From Devosia sp. Root436 (lineage in GTDB: Bacteria > Pseudomonadota > Alphaproteobacteria > Rhizobiales > Devosiaceae), in the NCBI RefSeq assembly GCF_001426345.1, contig NZ_LMEM01000001.1, positions 159,700 through 223,699 on the forward strand: a stretch of DNA of 64,000 nucleotides, written 5' to 3'. Below the pieces are notes generated by a model. It was not told the origin of the DNA. It worked only from the letters and a program-made list of their open reading frames with translations, and did no database searches. A program made the position numbers and the translations under genes. Below, piece by piece: positions 26,358 to 35,319 of the stretch (the first letter of the stretch is position 1; each line of letters starts with the position of its first letter).

Positions 26358-26368
26358 CCAACACTGCC

Positions 26369-27550
26369 TTATTCCGGCTGCTGGTCCTTGCCGGTATAGA
26401 CTTCCTCGACCCAGAACTGGTCGCGGCGGTCGAAGCCGTTGAACGGGGTCAGCGAGGCCTGGGTATAGGCGCCCATCAGGCCGAACTCGATCCAGTCGTC
26501 CTCGTCGATATCGGAGGGCAGGGTGAACACCTGGGGCAGCACGTCATAGCTGTCGCAGGTGGGGCCCCAGATGGTGAATTCGGAGAATTGGGCATCGTTG
26601 TCATGCACGCGCGCGCCGCGCCACACCCGAACCGGCGGGGTGAAGTGCATGAATTTCACTTCCATCAGGCTGCCATAGGCGCCGTCATTGACATAGACCG
26701 ACTGGCCGCCGCGCTGGTGTTTGACGCGCAGCAGCAGCGAGGTCGAGGAGGTGACGAGGGCGCGGCCGGGCTCGATGATCAGCTCGGGCTTGCGCTTTTC
26801 GCCGAAGTGGTCGTTGACGGCTGTCGCGATGGTCTCGAAATAATAGTCCATCGGCGGCGCTTCGCTAGTCGGGTAGGGGGCCGGGTAGCCGCCACCGATA
26901 TTGAGGCGCTTCAACTCGATATTGCTTTCTTCGACGATGCGCGCGGCGGCCGCGATATGGCGCTCATAGGCATAGGCGTCTTCGCACTGGCTGCCGACAT
27001 GGAAGCACAGGCTGGGCGTATAGCCCATCTGGTCGACCATGGTGACGATCTCGGCCGCGCCCTGTTCCATCACGCCGAATTTGATGCCGAAATCATAGGA
27101 TTTGAGCGCCTTGCCGGCCTTGAAGCGGGTGGTCACTTCCACGTCGCGGCTGGGCGACACGACAGCGGCGAGCTGGTCGAGCTGCTGGGGGTGGTCGATG
27201 GTGAAGCTGCGGACGCCGAATTCCTCATAGGCCCGCTCGATCTCGCGCTTGTTCTTGATCGGGTTGTTGTAGTGCATCACCGCGCCGGGCGCATGGTCGC
27301 GCACCAGTTCCATTTCGGTATTGGAGGCCACGTCGAAGGCCTTCAAACCTTCTTGATGCAGCTGCGCGATGATGTGCGGGGAGGGGTTGCACTTGACTGC
27401 ATAGGTCAGCAGCCCGTCGAAGCCCTTCTTGAACACCTTGACCGCCCTGTGGAACTCACGTTCGGAGAACAGGAAAGCCGGAAAATCTGGGGCTTCCGCC
27501 GCGATCAGCGCAGAGGTGTTCGGGTAAACGTGTTTCGGCTCGGTGGTCAT
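26369..27550 (-). CDS. Ornithine/lysine decarboxylase-type PLP enzyme (fold type III)
   Basis: A 393-residue enzyme of the alanine-racemase-fold decarboxylase family. The PLP lysine is Lys53 (YAVKCNPSP). HVGSQ (184-188), the phosphate-binding GGG (219-221) and EPGR (260-263) follow, and the C-terminal Cys332-Asp333 lies in GPTCDSYD. These match ornithine decarboxylases that make putrescine; a lysine-accepting dual enzyme is possible, and CDS rather than CDG is of the bacterial type. Diaminopimelate decarboxylase is less likely from length and the GPTCDSYD motif. ATG 27550 has GAAAGG upstream. It is transcribed divergently from the HtrA gene. Confidence 0.85.
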   Translation of the reverse strand: MTTEPKHVYPNTSALIAAEAPDFPAFLFSEREFHRAVKVFKKGFDGLLTYAVKCNPSPHIIAQLHQEGLKAFDVASNTEMELVRDHAPGAVMHYNNPIKNKREIERAYEEFGVRSFTIDHPQQLDQLAAVVSPSRDVEVTTRFKAGKALKSYDFGIKFGVMEQGAAEIVTMVDQMGYTPSLCFHVGSQCEDAYAYERHIAAAARIVEESNIELKRLNIGGGYPAPYPTSEAPPMDYYFETIATAVNDHFGEKRKPELIIEPGRALVTSSTSLLLRVKHQRGGQSVYVNDGAYGSLMEVKFMHFTPPVRVWRGARVHDNDAQFSEFTIWGPTCDSYDVLPQVFTLPSDIDEDDWIEFGLMGAYTQASLTPFNGFDRRDQFWVEEVYTGKDQQPE

Positions 27551-27596
27551 CGACGACTGGCCTTTCGGGGCTGGAAATTCAGGAAAATGAGCGCTG

Positions 27597-27625
27597 CATA
27601 TAGGACCATGCACCCTCAGGCGCAA
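27597..27625 (-). promoter_or_regulatory. Candidate promoter of the decarboxylase gene
   Basis: On the minus strand, TTGCGC (27625-27620), a 17-base spacer and TATATG (27602-27597) lie about 47 bases before the start codon. Confidence 0.4.
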
Positions 27626-27727
27626 ACGATAATTTGGTCTCAATTTGTTGCGGCCCCTCCATGCCATTTTCATGACAGAATCCGGGCGTTTGGCTGACCT
27701 GAACGAAGCTGGGGCGAGGTTGGTTCG

Positions 27728-29182
27728 ATGACGATGCGTACACTTTGGCTGGCGAGTGGTGCGGTGATGGTTCTGGCCATCGGCGGCACGCTGGCATTCT
27801 CTCCCTTCAATGCCCCCAGCGTGGCCCAGGTGGCCGCGCCCGCCGAGCCCCGCCAGATCCCCGAGAGCGATGCCCAGATCAAGCTCAGCTTCGCGCCGGT
27901 GGTGCGCGCCGTAGCGCCCTCGGTGGTCAATGTCTATGCCACCCGCATCGAGCAGCAGGCGGTGTCGCCTTTTGCCAGCGACCCGTTCTTTTCGCGCTTT
28001 TTCGGAGAAGGCCAGTTCCAGAGCCGGCCGCAGGAATCCCATGCGCTGGGCTCGGGCGTCATCGTCGATGCCGGCGGGGTGATCCTCACGAACCGCCACG
28101 TCATCGAAGGCGCCACCGACGTTCGCATTGCCCTGTCCGATGGCCGGGAATTTGCCGTCGATGTGGTCATCGAGGATGCGCAGACCGACCTGGCCGTGCT
28201 GCGTGTGCGCCAGCCGGGCGATGTGAACTTCCCTGCCATCACCTTCGCCGATTCCGATGCGCTGCTGGTGGGCGACCTGGTGCTGGCCATCGGCAATCCC
28301 TTCGGCGTCGGGCAGACGGTGACGTCGGGCATCGTCTCGGCCCTGGCCCGTACCGGCGTCGAAAGCAGCGACTACGAATTCTTCATCCAGACCGACGCGG
28401 CGATCAATCCAGGCAATTCGGGGGGCGCGCTGGTCGATCTCGACGGGCACCTGGTCGGCATCAATACCGCCATCTATTCGCAGAGCGGCGGCTCTGTCGG
28501 CATCGGCTTTGCCATTCCCGCCAACATGGCGCGGCTGGTGGCAGATGCGGGCGTCAGTGGCGGCGAAATCGTCCGCCCGTGGTTCGGCGCCAAGATGCAG
28601 GCGGTCAATTCCGATATCGCCGCCAGTCTCGGCATGGTTGCGCCGCATGGCGCGCTCATCGCCGAAGTGGCCCCCGACGGTCCGGCCGCCCGCGCCGGCT
28701 TTGCGGCAGGCGACGTGATCCTCAGCGTCGATGGCGTGGCGGTGGACGACCCCAGCGCCTTCAACTTCCGCCTCGCCACCAAGCCCATTGGCCAGTCCAC
28801 CAACCTGGAGCGGCTGCGCAGCGGCGCGACGGAGGTGATTTCCTTCACCGTGGAGCCGGCTCCGGTGGCGGGGGACGACATGCTGGCCACCATTACCGGC
28901 AGGTCACGCTTCGCCGGCGCCAGCGTTCGCCAGCTCGATGCGGCCCTCGCCGAGGCCAAGGACCTGCCCTATGACGCCAAGGGGGTCATCGTCACCGCCA
29001 TCGAGCCCGGCTCGCCCGCCGAGGCCATGGGTCTGCGCGTCGATGACATCATCCTCGCCCTCAACGACATTCCGATGGACACCGCCGGTGCCTTTGCCGA
29101 CACGGCCAGCAAGAGCGTGCGCACCTGGCAGATCATCCTGCAGCGGGATGGACGGGTGAGCCGGAGCATTGTGAGCGGGTGA
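27728..29182 (+). CDS. Periplasmic HtrA/Do-type serine protease with two PDZ domains
   Basis: A 484-residue envelope protease. It has an N-terminal signal or anchor segment (residues 4-23, TLWLASGAVMVLAIGGTLAF), a trypsin-like domain with His124 (TNRHVIEG), Asp154 (QTDLAVL) and Ser231 (NPGNSGGAL), and two PDZ domains at about 285-370 and 390-480 (the second with GVIVTAIEPGSPAEAMGLRV). HtrA proteases degrade or refold damaged envelope proteins. No sigma-E promoter is evident in the 177-base divergent spacer. A second ATG at 27734 is also possible. A family A repeat follows. Confidence 0.93.
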   Translation: MTMRTLWLASGAVMVLAIGGTLAFSPFNAPSVAQVAAPAEPRQIPESDAQIKLSFAPVVRAVAPSVVNVYATRIEQQAVSPFASDPFFSRFFGEGQFQSRPQESHALGSGVIVDAGGVILTNRHVIEGATDVRIALSDGREFAVDVVIEDAQTDLAVLRVRQPGDVNFPAITFADSDALLVGDLVLAIGNPFGVGQTVTSGIVSALARTGVESSDYEFFIQTDAAINPGNSGGALVDLDGHLVGINTAIYSQSGGSVGIGFAIPANMARLVADAGVSGGEIVRPWFGAKMQAVNSDIAASLGMVAPHGALIAEVAPDGPAARAGFAAGDVILSVDGVAVDDPSAFNFRLATKPIGQSTNLERLRSGATEVISFTVEPAPVAGDDMLATITGRSRFAGASVRQLDAALAEAKDLPYDAKGVIVTAIEPGSPAEAMGLRVDDIILALNDIPMDTAGAFADTASKSVRTWQIILQRDGRVSRSIVSG

Positions 29183-29184
29183 CG

Positions 29185-29316
29185 GTGCCACGCCCTCGTG
29201 GTTCGAGGGTGGCTGCGCTCCCGCCTCACCATGAGGGGCTGATACACCGGGCTCATAGCAGCCCTCATGGTGAGGTGCGAGCCCTTCGCGAGCCTCGAAC
29301 CACGAGGGCGTGGCAC
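29185..29316. repeat. REP/BIME-like repeat, family A copy 2
   Basis: Outer arms GTGCCACGCCCTCGTGGTTC and its complement (ending GGCGTGGCAC) enclose inner arms CTCACCATGAGGG and CCCTCATGGTGAG. The whole is an almost symmetrical 132-base structure between htrA-like and rarA genes. Confidence 0.85.
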
Positions 29317-29345
29317 GGCCGCCCCCAATGGGCTAAAACCCACCC

Positions 29346-30659
29346 ATGTCCGATCTCTTCCCCGCCGATTCATCCGAAACCGACCGCGCCCGCCCGCTGG
29401 CCGACCAGTTGCGGCCGCGCTCGCTCGATGAGGTCATCGGCCAGGGCCACCTGCTCGGCCCTGACGGCACGCTGCGCCGCATGATTGCGTCGGGCCGGCT
29501 TGGCTCGCTGATCCTGTGGGGGCCGCCCGGCACCGGCAAGACCACGGTGGCGCGGCTGCTGGCCGAGCAGATCGATGTGCGGTTCGAGCAGATATCGGCC
29601 ATCTTCTCGGGTGTTGCCGATCTCAAGAAGGTGTTCGAGAAGGCGCGCTTCGAGCGCCTGTCCGGGCATCGCACGCTGCTCTTCGTCGATGAAATCCACC
29701 GCTTCAACCGGGCCCAGCAGGATAGTTTTCTCCCCGTCATGGAAGACGGGACTATCATCCTGGTCGGCGCGACCACGGAGAATCCCTCCTTCGAGCTCAA
29801 TGCGGCGCTGCTGTCGCGCAGCCAGGTGCTGCGGTTCGAGTCGCTGAAGCGCGAAGATCTCGAATTGCTGCTGCAGCGCGCCGAGACCCTGGTCGGTTCA
29901 AACCTCCCGCTCACGCCGGAAGCACGCGATACTTTGCTGGGCCTCGCCGATGGCGACGGCCGGGCTTTGCTTGGCCTGGTGGAGGAAATTCTCGCCTCGG
30001 CGCGGTCAGATGAGACACTCGATGCTAACAGTCTGCTAACCGTAGTGCAGCGCAGGGCCCCCATTTACGACAAGGCGCAGGACGGCCACTACAATCTCAT
30101 TTCGGCCCTGCACAAGACCATCCGCGGCTCCGACCCCGATGCCGCGCTCTACTATTTCGCCCGCATGCTCGATGCGGGCGAGGACCCGCTTTTCCTCGCC
30201 CGGCGCCTCATCCGCATGGCCTCCGAGGATATCGGCCTCGCCGATCCGCAGGCTTTGCAGATGGCGGTCGCGGCACGCGACGCCTACCAGATGCTGGGCT
30301 CCCCCGAGGGCGAGCTGTCGCTGGCGCAGGTGGTGGTCTACCTGGCGCTCGCCCCCAAGTCGAACGCCGTCTACACCGCCTACAAGGGTGCCGTGAGCCT
30401 CGCCAAATCCACTGGCTCACCCATGCCGCCGATGGTCATCCTCAACGCACCCACCAAGCTGATGAAGGGGAGCGGCTATGGCGAGGGTTATATCTACGAC
30501 CACGACACGCCCGAGGCGTTTTCCGGGCAGGAATATTTCCCGGAAAAGATCGGCCGGCAGAAATTCTACGAGCCGGTGGAACGGGGTTTCGAGCGCGATT
30601 TGAAGAAGCGCGTGGACTATTTCGAGCGATTGCGAGCGGCCAAGCGTGGCGAGGGATAG
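29346..30659 (+). CDS. rarA: Replication-associated recombination protein A (AAA+ ATPase)
   Basis: A 437-residue relative of clamp-loader subunits and eukaryotic WRNIP1 that acts at stalled forks. Walker A is WGPPGTGKTT (Lys65), Walker B LLFVDEIHRF (Asp115, Glu116), sensor 1 GATTENPSF. The C-terminal tetramerisation part holds YNLISALHKTIRGSDPDAAL and a lysine-rich end. It starts 29 bases after a family A repeat with no clear strong ribosome site, and ends before a family B repeat. Confidence 0.95.
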   Translation: MSDLFPADSSETDRARPLADQLRPRSLDEVIGQGHLLGPDGTLRRMIASGRLGSLILWGPPGTGKTTVARLLAEQIDVRFEQISAIFSGVADLKKVFEKARFERLSGHRTLLFVDEIHRFNRAQQDSFLPVMEDGTIILVGATTENPSFELNAALLSRSQVLRFESLKREDLELLLQRAETLVGSNLPLTPEARDTLLGLADGDGRALLGLVEEILASARSDETLDANSLLTVVQRRAPIYDKAQDGHYNLISALHKTIRGSDPDAALYYFARMLDAGEDPLFLARRLIRMASEDIGLADPQALQMAVAARDAYQMLGSPEGELSLAQVVVYLALAPKSNAVYTAYKGAVSLAKSTGSPMPPMVILNAPTKLMKGSGYGEGYIYDHDTPEAFSGQEYFPEKIGRQKFYEPVERGFERDLKKRVDYFERLRAAKRGEG

Positions 30660-30681
30660 CCTGGCGCGTTCAGCGGAAGGC

Positions 30682-30785
30682 CAGGGTGAGGGGTGCTGCG
30701 CCGCCCCATGCTTCAATGTCCGGGGATGGCGCAGGACCCTCATCCGCCCTTCGGGGCCCTTCTCCCTCAAGGGGAGAAGGAGAAA
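30682..30785. repeat. REP-like repeat, family B copy 2
   Basis: GGTGAGGG...CTGCGCC pairs with GGCGCAG...CCCTCATCC, and CCTTCTCCC pairs with GGGGAGAAGG. It uses the same words as the element at 26209. Confidence 0.65.
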
Positions 30786-30817
30786 GGCCCCTGCTTCAAT
30801 GCCCAAATCAGATCAGC

Positions 30818-30831
30818 TATAGTGTCACCCA
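30818..30831 (+). promoter_or_regulatory. Candidate -10 element giving a leaderless crcB mRNA
   Basis: TATAGT at 30818-30823 is followed by exactly 7 bases and the crcB ATG, so transcription would start at or next to the A of ATG. No ribosome-binding sequence is seen in these bases. The -35 (TTCAAT, 30795-30800, 17-base spacing) is weak. Confidence 0.4.
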
Positions 30832-31211
30832 TGTACCCCTTCCTCCTCGTCGGCGCCGGCGGCGCCCTGGGCGCCATGTCGCGCTATGGCTTCTCCCTCG
30901 TCATCGGCCGTCTCTGGCCCATGAGCTTTCCGTTGGCCACGCTGCTCATCAACATCCTGGGCTCGCTCGCCATGGGCCTGTTCGTCGGCCTCATGGCCCG
31001 CCTGCTGCCTGCCTGGCAGGCCGATGCCCGTCTCTTCGTTGCCGTAGGCATTCTCGGTGGCTTCACGACGTTTTCTTCCTTTTCGCTCGATGCGATCGTG
31101 CTGATCGAGCGCGGTGAGCTGTGGCAGGCTGCCGGCTATGTGCTGTTGTCGGTTGTGCTCTGCCTCATTGGGCTTTATCTCGGGCTTTTGGTGACCCGAG
31201 GCGTGGCATGA
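30831..31211 (+). CDS. crcB: Fluoride channel CrcB/Fluc
   Basis: A 126-residue, four-helix inner-membrane protein that exports fluoride as an antiparallel dimer. GGALGAMSRYG (residues 9-19), NILGSLAMGLF and the fluoride-path GGFTTFSSFS are all present. A single gene implies a homodimer. I chose MYPFLLVGAG because it is the family start; upstream in-frame codons run into the repeat. No fluoride riboswitch is recognised upstream. It overlaps the pseudouridine synthase gene by ATGA. Confidence 0.93.
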   Translation: MYPFLLVGAGGALGAMSRYGFSLVIGRLWPMSFPLATLLINILGSLAMGLFVGLMARLLPAWQADARLFVAVGILGGFTTFSSFSLDAIVLIERGELWQAAGYVLLSVVLCLIGLYLGLLVTRGVA

Positions 31212-32194
31212 GTGGCGTTCAACAGCGGCAGGTGGATGGCGATGAAGACGGGATGCGTCTCGATCGCTGGTTTGCCCATCACTTCCCCCAGCTCGGCTTC
31301 GGCCGCCTGCAGAAGCTGATCCGCAATGGCGAGGTCAAGGTCGACAAGGCCAAGGTGACCACCAGCACGCGCGTTTCCGCCGGGCAGACGGTGCGTATTC
31401 CGCCCATCGACGATGCCGACGCGGTCAAGCCGGTCAAGCTCAACGAGGCCGACGCGCAGTTCCTGCGCGACCTGATCCTCTATGAGGACGACGATATCTA
31501 CGTGTTCAACAAGCCGCATGGACTGGCCGTGCAGGGCGGCAGCGGCACCAAGCGGCACATGGATGGCCTGCTCAAGAGCCTGCCCAACAAGAAGGGCGAG
31601 CCGCCGCGCCTGGTGCATCGGCTCGACCGCGACACGTCCGGGTGCTTGGTCGTCGCCAAGACCAAGGCTGCCGCCAGCCATTTCGGCACGGTCTTCCGCT
31701 CGCGCTCGGCCCGCAAGATCTATTGGGCCATCGTCGCCGGCAATCCGCATCCGCAACAGGGCGAAATCTCGTGCTTCCTCGCCCGCCAGAGCACGGCCGA
31801 TGGCGAGCAGATGGTGGTGGTCAAGAACGGCACGCCCGGCGCGCAGCATTCGATGAGCTATTATTCGACCACCGACACGGCCAGCCGGCGTTTCGCCTGG
31901 GTCACCCTGAAGCCGGTCACCGGCCGCACGCACCAGCTCCGCGTGCACATGGCCCAGCTCGGTACGCCCATTATCGGCGATCCGCGCTATTTCAACATCG
32001 AGAACTGGCAGGGCGCGCCGGGCCTCAGCGAGGGGCTGCACCTCCATGCCCGGCGCATCGCCATCCCGCTGCGCAGCGGCAAGAAGCTCGATATTTCCGC
32101 GCCGCTGCCGCCGCATATGCGCGCCAGCTTCGAGGCCCTGGGTTTCGACCCCGACCGCTACGATGTCAGCGGCGACCCGGAGGATGGGGCATGA
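31208..32194 (+). CDS. rluC: 23S rRNA pseudouridine synthase, RluC/RluD family
   Basis: A 328-residue enzyme with an N-terminal S4 RNA-binding domain (residues 16-75, RLDRWFAHHFPQLGFGRLQK) and the catalytic Asp140 in LVHRLDRDTSG. The C-terminal GRTHQLRVHMAQLGTPIIGD motif is typical. RluC modifies 23S rRNA at three sites and RluD at the helix 69 loop; operon position and the long basic linker favour RluC, but I cannot separate them firmly. It starts within crcB and ends within the HAD gene, each by 4 bases. Confidence 0.85.
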   Translation: MSGVQQRQVDGDEDGMRLDRWFAHHFPQLGFGRLQKLIRNGEVKVDKAKVTTSTRVSAGQTVRIPPIDDADAVKPVKLNEADAQFLRDLILYEDDDIYVFNKPHGLAVQGGSGTKRHMDGLLKSLPNKKGEPPRLVHRLDRDTSGCLVVAKTKAAASHFGTVFRSRSARKIYWAIVAGNPHPQQGEISCFLARQSTADGEQMVVVKNGTPGAQHSMSYYSTTDTASRRFAWVTLKPVTGRTHQLRVHMAQLGTPIIGDPRYFNIENWQGAPGLSEGLHLHARRIAIPLRSGKKLDISAPLPPHMRASFEALGFDPDRYDVSGDPEDGA

Positions 32195-32853
32195 AGCTGG
32201 TCGTCTTCGACATGGACGGCACGCTGATCGACACCCAGGCGCTGATTTCCGAGCATATGGCGGCCACTTTCGCCGGCCGCGGGCTGGATGCGCCCAGTCC
32301 CGCCCAGTCGCGCCGTGTCATCGGCCTTTCGCTGCCGCTGGCCATGGCCAGGCTGGCGCATACGGACGATCAGGTGCTGATCGACCAGCTTGTCGAGGGG
32401 TATCGCGTGCATTACCGCGCCTCGCTGCTTACCCACGGTAATCGCGAAGGGCTGTTTCCGGGCGCGCTTGAGGCTCTCCATGCCCTGCATGCGCGGCCCG
32501 ATACGGTGCTGGGGATTGCCACCGGCAAGCCCCTGACCGGCGTTCATCGCATTCTGATGCACCATGACCTGTCCGGTCATTTCGTCACCCTGCAGACGCC
32601 CGACCACAATCCCTCCAAGCCCCATCCGGGCATGCTGGAAACCGCCATGCGGGAAACCGGCGCCACGCCGGCCGAGACGGTGATGATCGGCGACACCACA
32701 TTCGATATCGAGATGGGCGTCGCGGCCGGCTGCAAGACCGTCGGCGTCACCTGGGGCTATCACGAGCCGCGCGAACTCATCGCCGCCGGCGCCACCACCA
32801 TGATCGACCGCTACGACCAGCTTGCCGGCGCGGTGCGACAACTCCTGGACTGA
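32191..32853 (+). CDS. HAD-superfamily phosphatase (phosphoglycolate phosphatase-like)
   Basis: A 220-residue hydrolase with the nucleophile motif FDMDGTLID (Asp7, Asp9), motif II in GIATGKP, motif III Lys in PSKPHPGM and motif IV MIGDTTFDIEMG. A helical cap lies between residues 15 and 85. Substrate is not set by sequence; sugar or glycolate phosphates are usual in this subgroup. It is coupled to rluC by ATGA, and the ATP12-like gene starts 5 bases after its stop. Confidence 0.88.
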   Translation: MKLVVFDMDGTLIDTQALISEHMAATFAGRGLDAPSPAQSRRVIGLSLPLAMARLAHTDDQVLIDQLVEGYRVHYRASLLTHGNREGLFPGALEALHALHARPDTVLGIATGKPLTGVHRILMHHDLSGHFVTLQTPDHNPSKPHPGMLETAMRETGATPAETVMIGDTTFDIEMGVAAGCKTVGVTWGYHEPRELIAAGATTMIDRYDQLAGAVRQLLD

Positions 32854-32857
32854 AGCC

Positions 32858-33637
32858 ATGCGCGACCAGCTCGACGATATCCAGAAACACCTTGATGACG
32901 GCTATGGCCGGGCCCAGCATCTCAACAGGGTCGAGCTGCCCAAGCGGTTCTATAAGGATGTCGCGGCTGGCCCGGTCGATGGTGGCTTCGTCGTTACGCT
33001 GGATGGCCGCCCGGTGCGCACGCCGGGCCGGAAGCTGCCGGTCGTGGTGCCGGCTGCCTCGATTGCCACGGCCATGGCGGCGGAATGGACGGGGCAGGGC
33101 GAATTCATCGATCCGGCCACCATGCCAATGGTGCGCCTGGTCAATTCGGCCATCGAAAGCGGCGAAGACATGATCCCGGCCTTCCGCGAGGAGGTCATCA
33201 AGTTCGCCGGCACTGACCTGATGCTCTATCGCGCCGAAAGCCCGCAGGAACTGGTGTCCGAGCAGGAACTGGCCTGGGACAATGCGCTCACCGCCCTGGC
33301 CCGCCATTTCGGCGTCAGCTTCCAGCCGACCATGGGTATCCTCCACCAATCCCAGCCCAAGGCCACGCTCGACAGGCTGGCGGATTCGCTGGTTGGCGAA
33401 AACCTGCTGACCATGACGGCGCTGGTGTCCATTACCGGTCTCACCGGTTCAGGACTTCTCGCTATTGGATTGTGGAACAAGCTTTTTTCGCCCGACCAGG
33501 TGTGGAAGGCCGCCCATGTCGACGAGGATTACCAGATCGCGCAATGGGGCGAGGACGAGGAAGCCGCCGAACGGCGTTCCCGCCGCCGGGTCGAGTTCGA
33601 TATTGCGGTGGCCGTGCTGGACGCGTTTCGGGCGTGA
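32858..33637 (+). CDS. ATP12-family F1-ATPase assembly chaperone
   Basis: A 259-residue protein of the ATP12 family, which in mitochondria binds the F1 alpha subunit during assembly and is widespread in alphaproteobacteria. Conserved stretches include KRFYKDV, DGRPVRTPGR, EWTGQGEFIDPATMPM and the C-terminal WGEDEEAAERRSRR. It is the last gene of the crcB-rluC-HAD-ATP12 operon, 4 bases after the HAD gene. ATG 32858 is preferred over an upstream start overlapping the HAD gene. Confidence 0.9.
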   Translation: MRDQLDDIQKHLDDGYGRAQHLNRVELPKRFYKDVAAGPVDGGFVVTLDGRPVRTPGRKLPVVVPAASIATAMAAEWTGQGEFIDPATMPMVRLVNSAIESGEDMIPAFREEVIKFAGTDLMLYRAESPQELVSEQELAWDNALTALARHFGVSFQPTMGILHQSQPKATLDRLADSLVGENLLTMTALVSITGLTGSGLLAIGLWNKLFSPDQVWKAAHVDEDYQIAQWGEDEEAAERRSRRRVEFDIAVAVLDAFRA

Positions 33638-33646
33638 TCTGTTCCC

Positions 33647-34087
33647 TCAGGGGAGAGGTGGCTTCCGCCCCACGATCCAGTTCGCCACATCCGCATCGAT
33701 CTCCCGCAGTGGCACCAGCACGAAGTCGCGTTCATGCGCATAGGGATGGGGCAGGGTCAGGCGGGGTGTCTGCATTTCGACGCGGTCATAGGCGATCATG
33801 TCGATATCGATGATCCGCGGGCCCCAGACCTCCTCGCGCACCCGCCCCATATCCAGCTCGATGCCCAGAATGACATCGAGCAGCGCAATGGGTTCGAGGC
33901 GGGTCTCCACCTCCAACGCCTGGTTGGCGAAATCGGGTTGGTCGGTCTTGCCCCAGGGCTTGGTGGCCAGCACCGCGGACTGCCTGGTGACGCTGATGGC
34001 TTCATGCGCCCCGATGCGCCGGATCGCCTCGGCGAGCTGGGCCGGGGGATCGCCGATATTGGCGCCGAGGCTCAGCCAGGCCTTCAT
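33647..34087 (-). CDS. folK: HPPK: 6-hydroxymethyl-dihydropterin pyrophosphokinase
   Basis: A 146-residue enzyme that pyrophosphorylates hydroxymethyldihydropterin for folate synthesis. LSLGANIGD (residues 5-13), the RVREEVWGPRIIDIDMIAYD ATP/Mg loop (101-120) and LPHPYAHERDFVLVPL are diagnostic. Its start overlaps the end of folB by 4 bases. It is the last gene of the SLC13-folP-folB-folK transcript and converges with the ATP12 gene. Confidence 0.96.
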   Translation of the reverse strand: MKAWLSLGANIGDPPAQLAEAIRRIGAHEAISVTRQSAVLATKPWGKTDQPDFANQALEVETRLEPIALLDVILGIELDMGRVREEVWGPRIIDIDMIAYDRVEMQTPRLTLPHPYAHERDFVLVPLREIDADVANWIVGRKPPLP

Positions 34088-34464
34088 TGCCGCCGCCGGT
34101 GCAGCTCCACCGCCGCCTCGCCGCGCACCATGGCAATCGGCGCCTCGGGCTTGCGGATGCGGATGATGACCCAGTCGACGCTCTGGAACGCCGCGAAGAT
34201 CGCGTCGATGATGTTCTGGCCGAGTGCTTCCAGCAGCTTGGTGCGCTTGCCCTCGAAAGCGGTCTTCACCACATCGTAGACATCGCCATAGGAGGTGCCG
34301 GTGCTGAGCCGGTCGGTCTTGGCCGGCGCGGAGAGGTCGAGCCCGATTTCAAGGTCGATGAAGAATCGCTGGCCGAGCCGGGCTTCCTCGGCAAAGACGC
34401 CGTGATAGCCGTAAAAGCCCAGGTCTCTCAAGATGATACGGTCGCCTGAAAAGGATTCGGTCAT
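34084..34464 (-). CDS. folB: Dihydroneopterin aldolase
   Basis: A 126-residue enzyme producing hydroxymethyldihydropterin and glycolaldehyde. LRDLGFYGYHGVFAEEARLG (residues 12-31) holds the catalytic region, with FFIDLEIGLDL and TSYGDVYDVV following. The Glu before the C terminus (RKPEAPI) that binds pterin is present. It lies 3 bases after folP and overlaps folK by ATGA. Confidence 0.95.
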   Translation of the reverse strand: MTESFSGDRIILRDLGFYGYHGVFAEEARLGQRFFIDLEIGLDLSAPAKTDRLSTGTSYGDVYDVVKTAFEGKRTKLLEALGQNIIDAIFAAFQSVDWVIIRIRKPEAPIAMVRGEAAVELHRRRQ

Positions 34465-34467
34465 CTG

Positions 34468-35319
34468 CTACCCCCGGTTTTCGGGCGGACCATACAGTGT
34501 TGCCTGCGCCACGCGAAGAGCATCGCTGGCGGCGCGGACGTCGTGGACCCGGAAAATGTGGCCGCCCTTGATATAGCCCAGGACCGTGGTGGCGATGGTG
34601 CCGGCCAGGCGCTCCTCCGGCTGGTTGTCGAGCAGCTTGCCGATCATCGATTTGCGCGAGGTGCCCACCAGCAGGGGCAAGCCCAGCGCTTGCAGTTCCG
34701 CCAGCCTGTCGAGCAGCTGGTAGTTCTCGGCCAGGGACTTGCCGAAGCCGAAGCCGGGATCGAGGATGAGGCGGTCGCGATGCAGCCCCGCGCGTTCGGC
34801 GATGGCGATGCTGCGCGCCAGGTAGTCCATCACCGCGCCGATAAACGGCGCGGCCGGGTCGCGCGCATTGTCCCAGTGCATGACGATGACCGGGGCGCCA
34901 TGCAGGGCCGCGACCTCGGCCATTTCCGGCGCACCTTGCAGGCCATGCACGTCGTTGATGATGCTGGCGCCTGCCTGGATGGCCTGGTCGGCGACCAGGG
35001 GCTTGTAGGTGTCGATGGAAATGGGCGCGGTGATGCCTTCGGCGATCAGCGCATCGATAACAGGCATGACGCGGTCCAGTTCCTCCTGCACGCCCACCGG
35101 CGCGGCGCCGGGCCGGGTGCTTTCGCCGCCGATATCGATGATATCGGCACCCTCGGCCAGCATCTGGCGGACATGGGCGAGGGCGCCAGCGACGCGGTTA
35201 TGCTGGCCGCCATCGGAAAAACTGTCCGGCGTGACATTGAGAATACCCATAACCAGCGGCCTCTGGCCGAGAAGCAGCGGCGGGCGGCCGGGCAGGGAGA
35301 TGGTGTGGGTCGCGTGCAT
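34468..35319 (-). CDS. folP: Dihydropteroate synthase
   Basis: A 283-residue TIM-barrel enzyme and sulfonamide target. The pyrophosphate loop MGILNVTPDSFSDGG (residues 24-38), DIGGESTRPGA, DPGFGFGKS and GTSRKSMIG are intact, so there is no sign of a sul-type insertion. The ATG begins on the base after the SLC13 stop codon, so translation must be coupled to the transporter or use a site inside it. Confidence 0.95.
   Translation of the reverse strand: MHATHTISLPGRPPLLLGQRPLVMGILNVTPDSFSDGGQHNRVAGALAHVRQMLAEGADIIDIGGESTRPGAAPVGVQEELDRVMPVIDALIAEGITAPISIDTYKPLVADQAIQAGASIINDVHGLQGAPEMAEVAALHGAPVIVMHWDNARDPAAPFIGAVMDYLARSIAIAERAGLHRDRLILDPGFGFGKSLAENYQLLDRLAELQALGLPLLVGTSRKSMIGKLLDNQPEERLAGTIATTVLGYIKGGHIFRVHDVRAASDALRVAQATLYGPPENRG

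Noticed and set aside
27551-28648. Long N-terminal extension of the decarboxylase on the minus strand
   Set aside because: The extension runs through the divergent promoter region and the HtrA gene; the family N terminus and ribosome site are at 27550.
30682-30830. Fluoride riboswitch before crcB
   Set aside because: The sequence is a family B palindromic repeat and does not contain the crcB-motif core.
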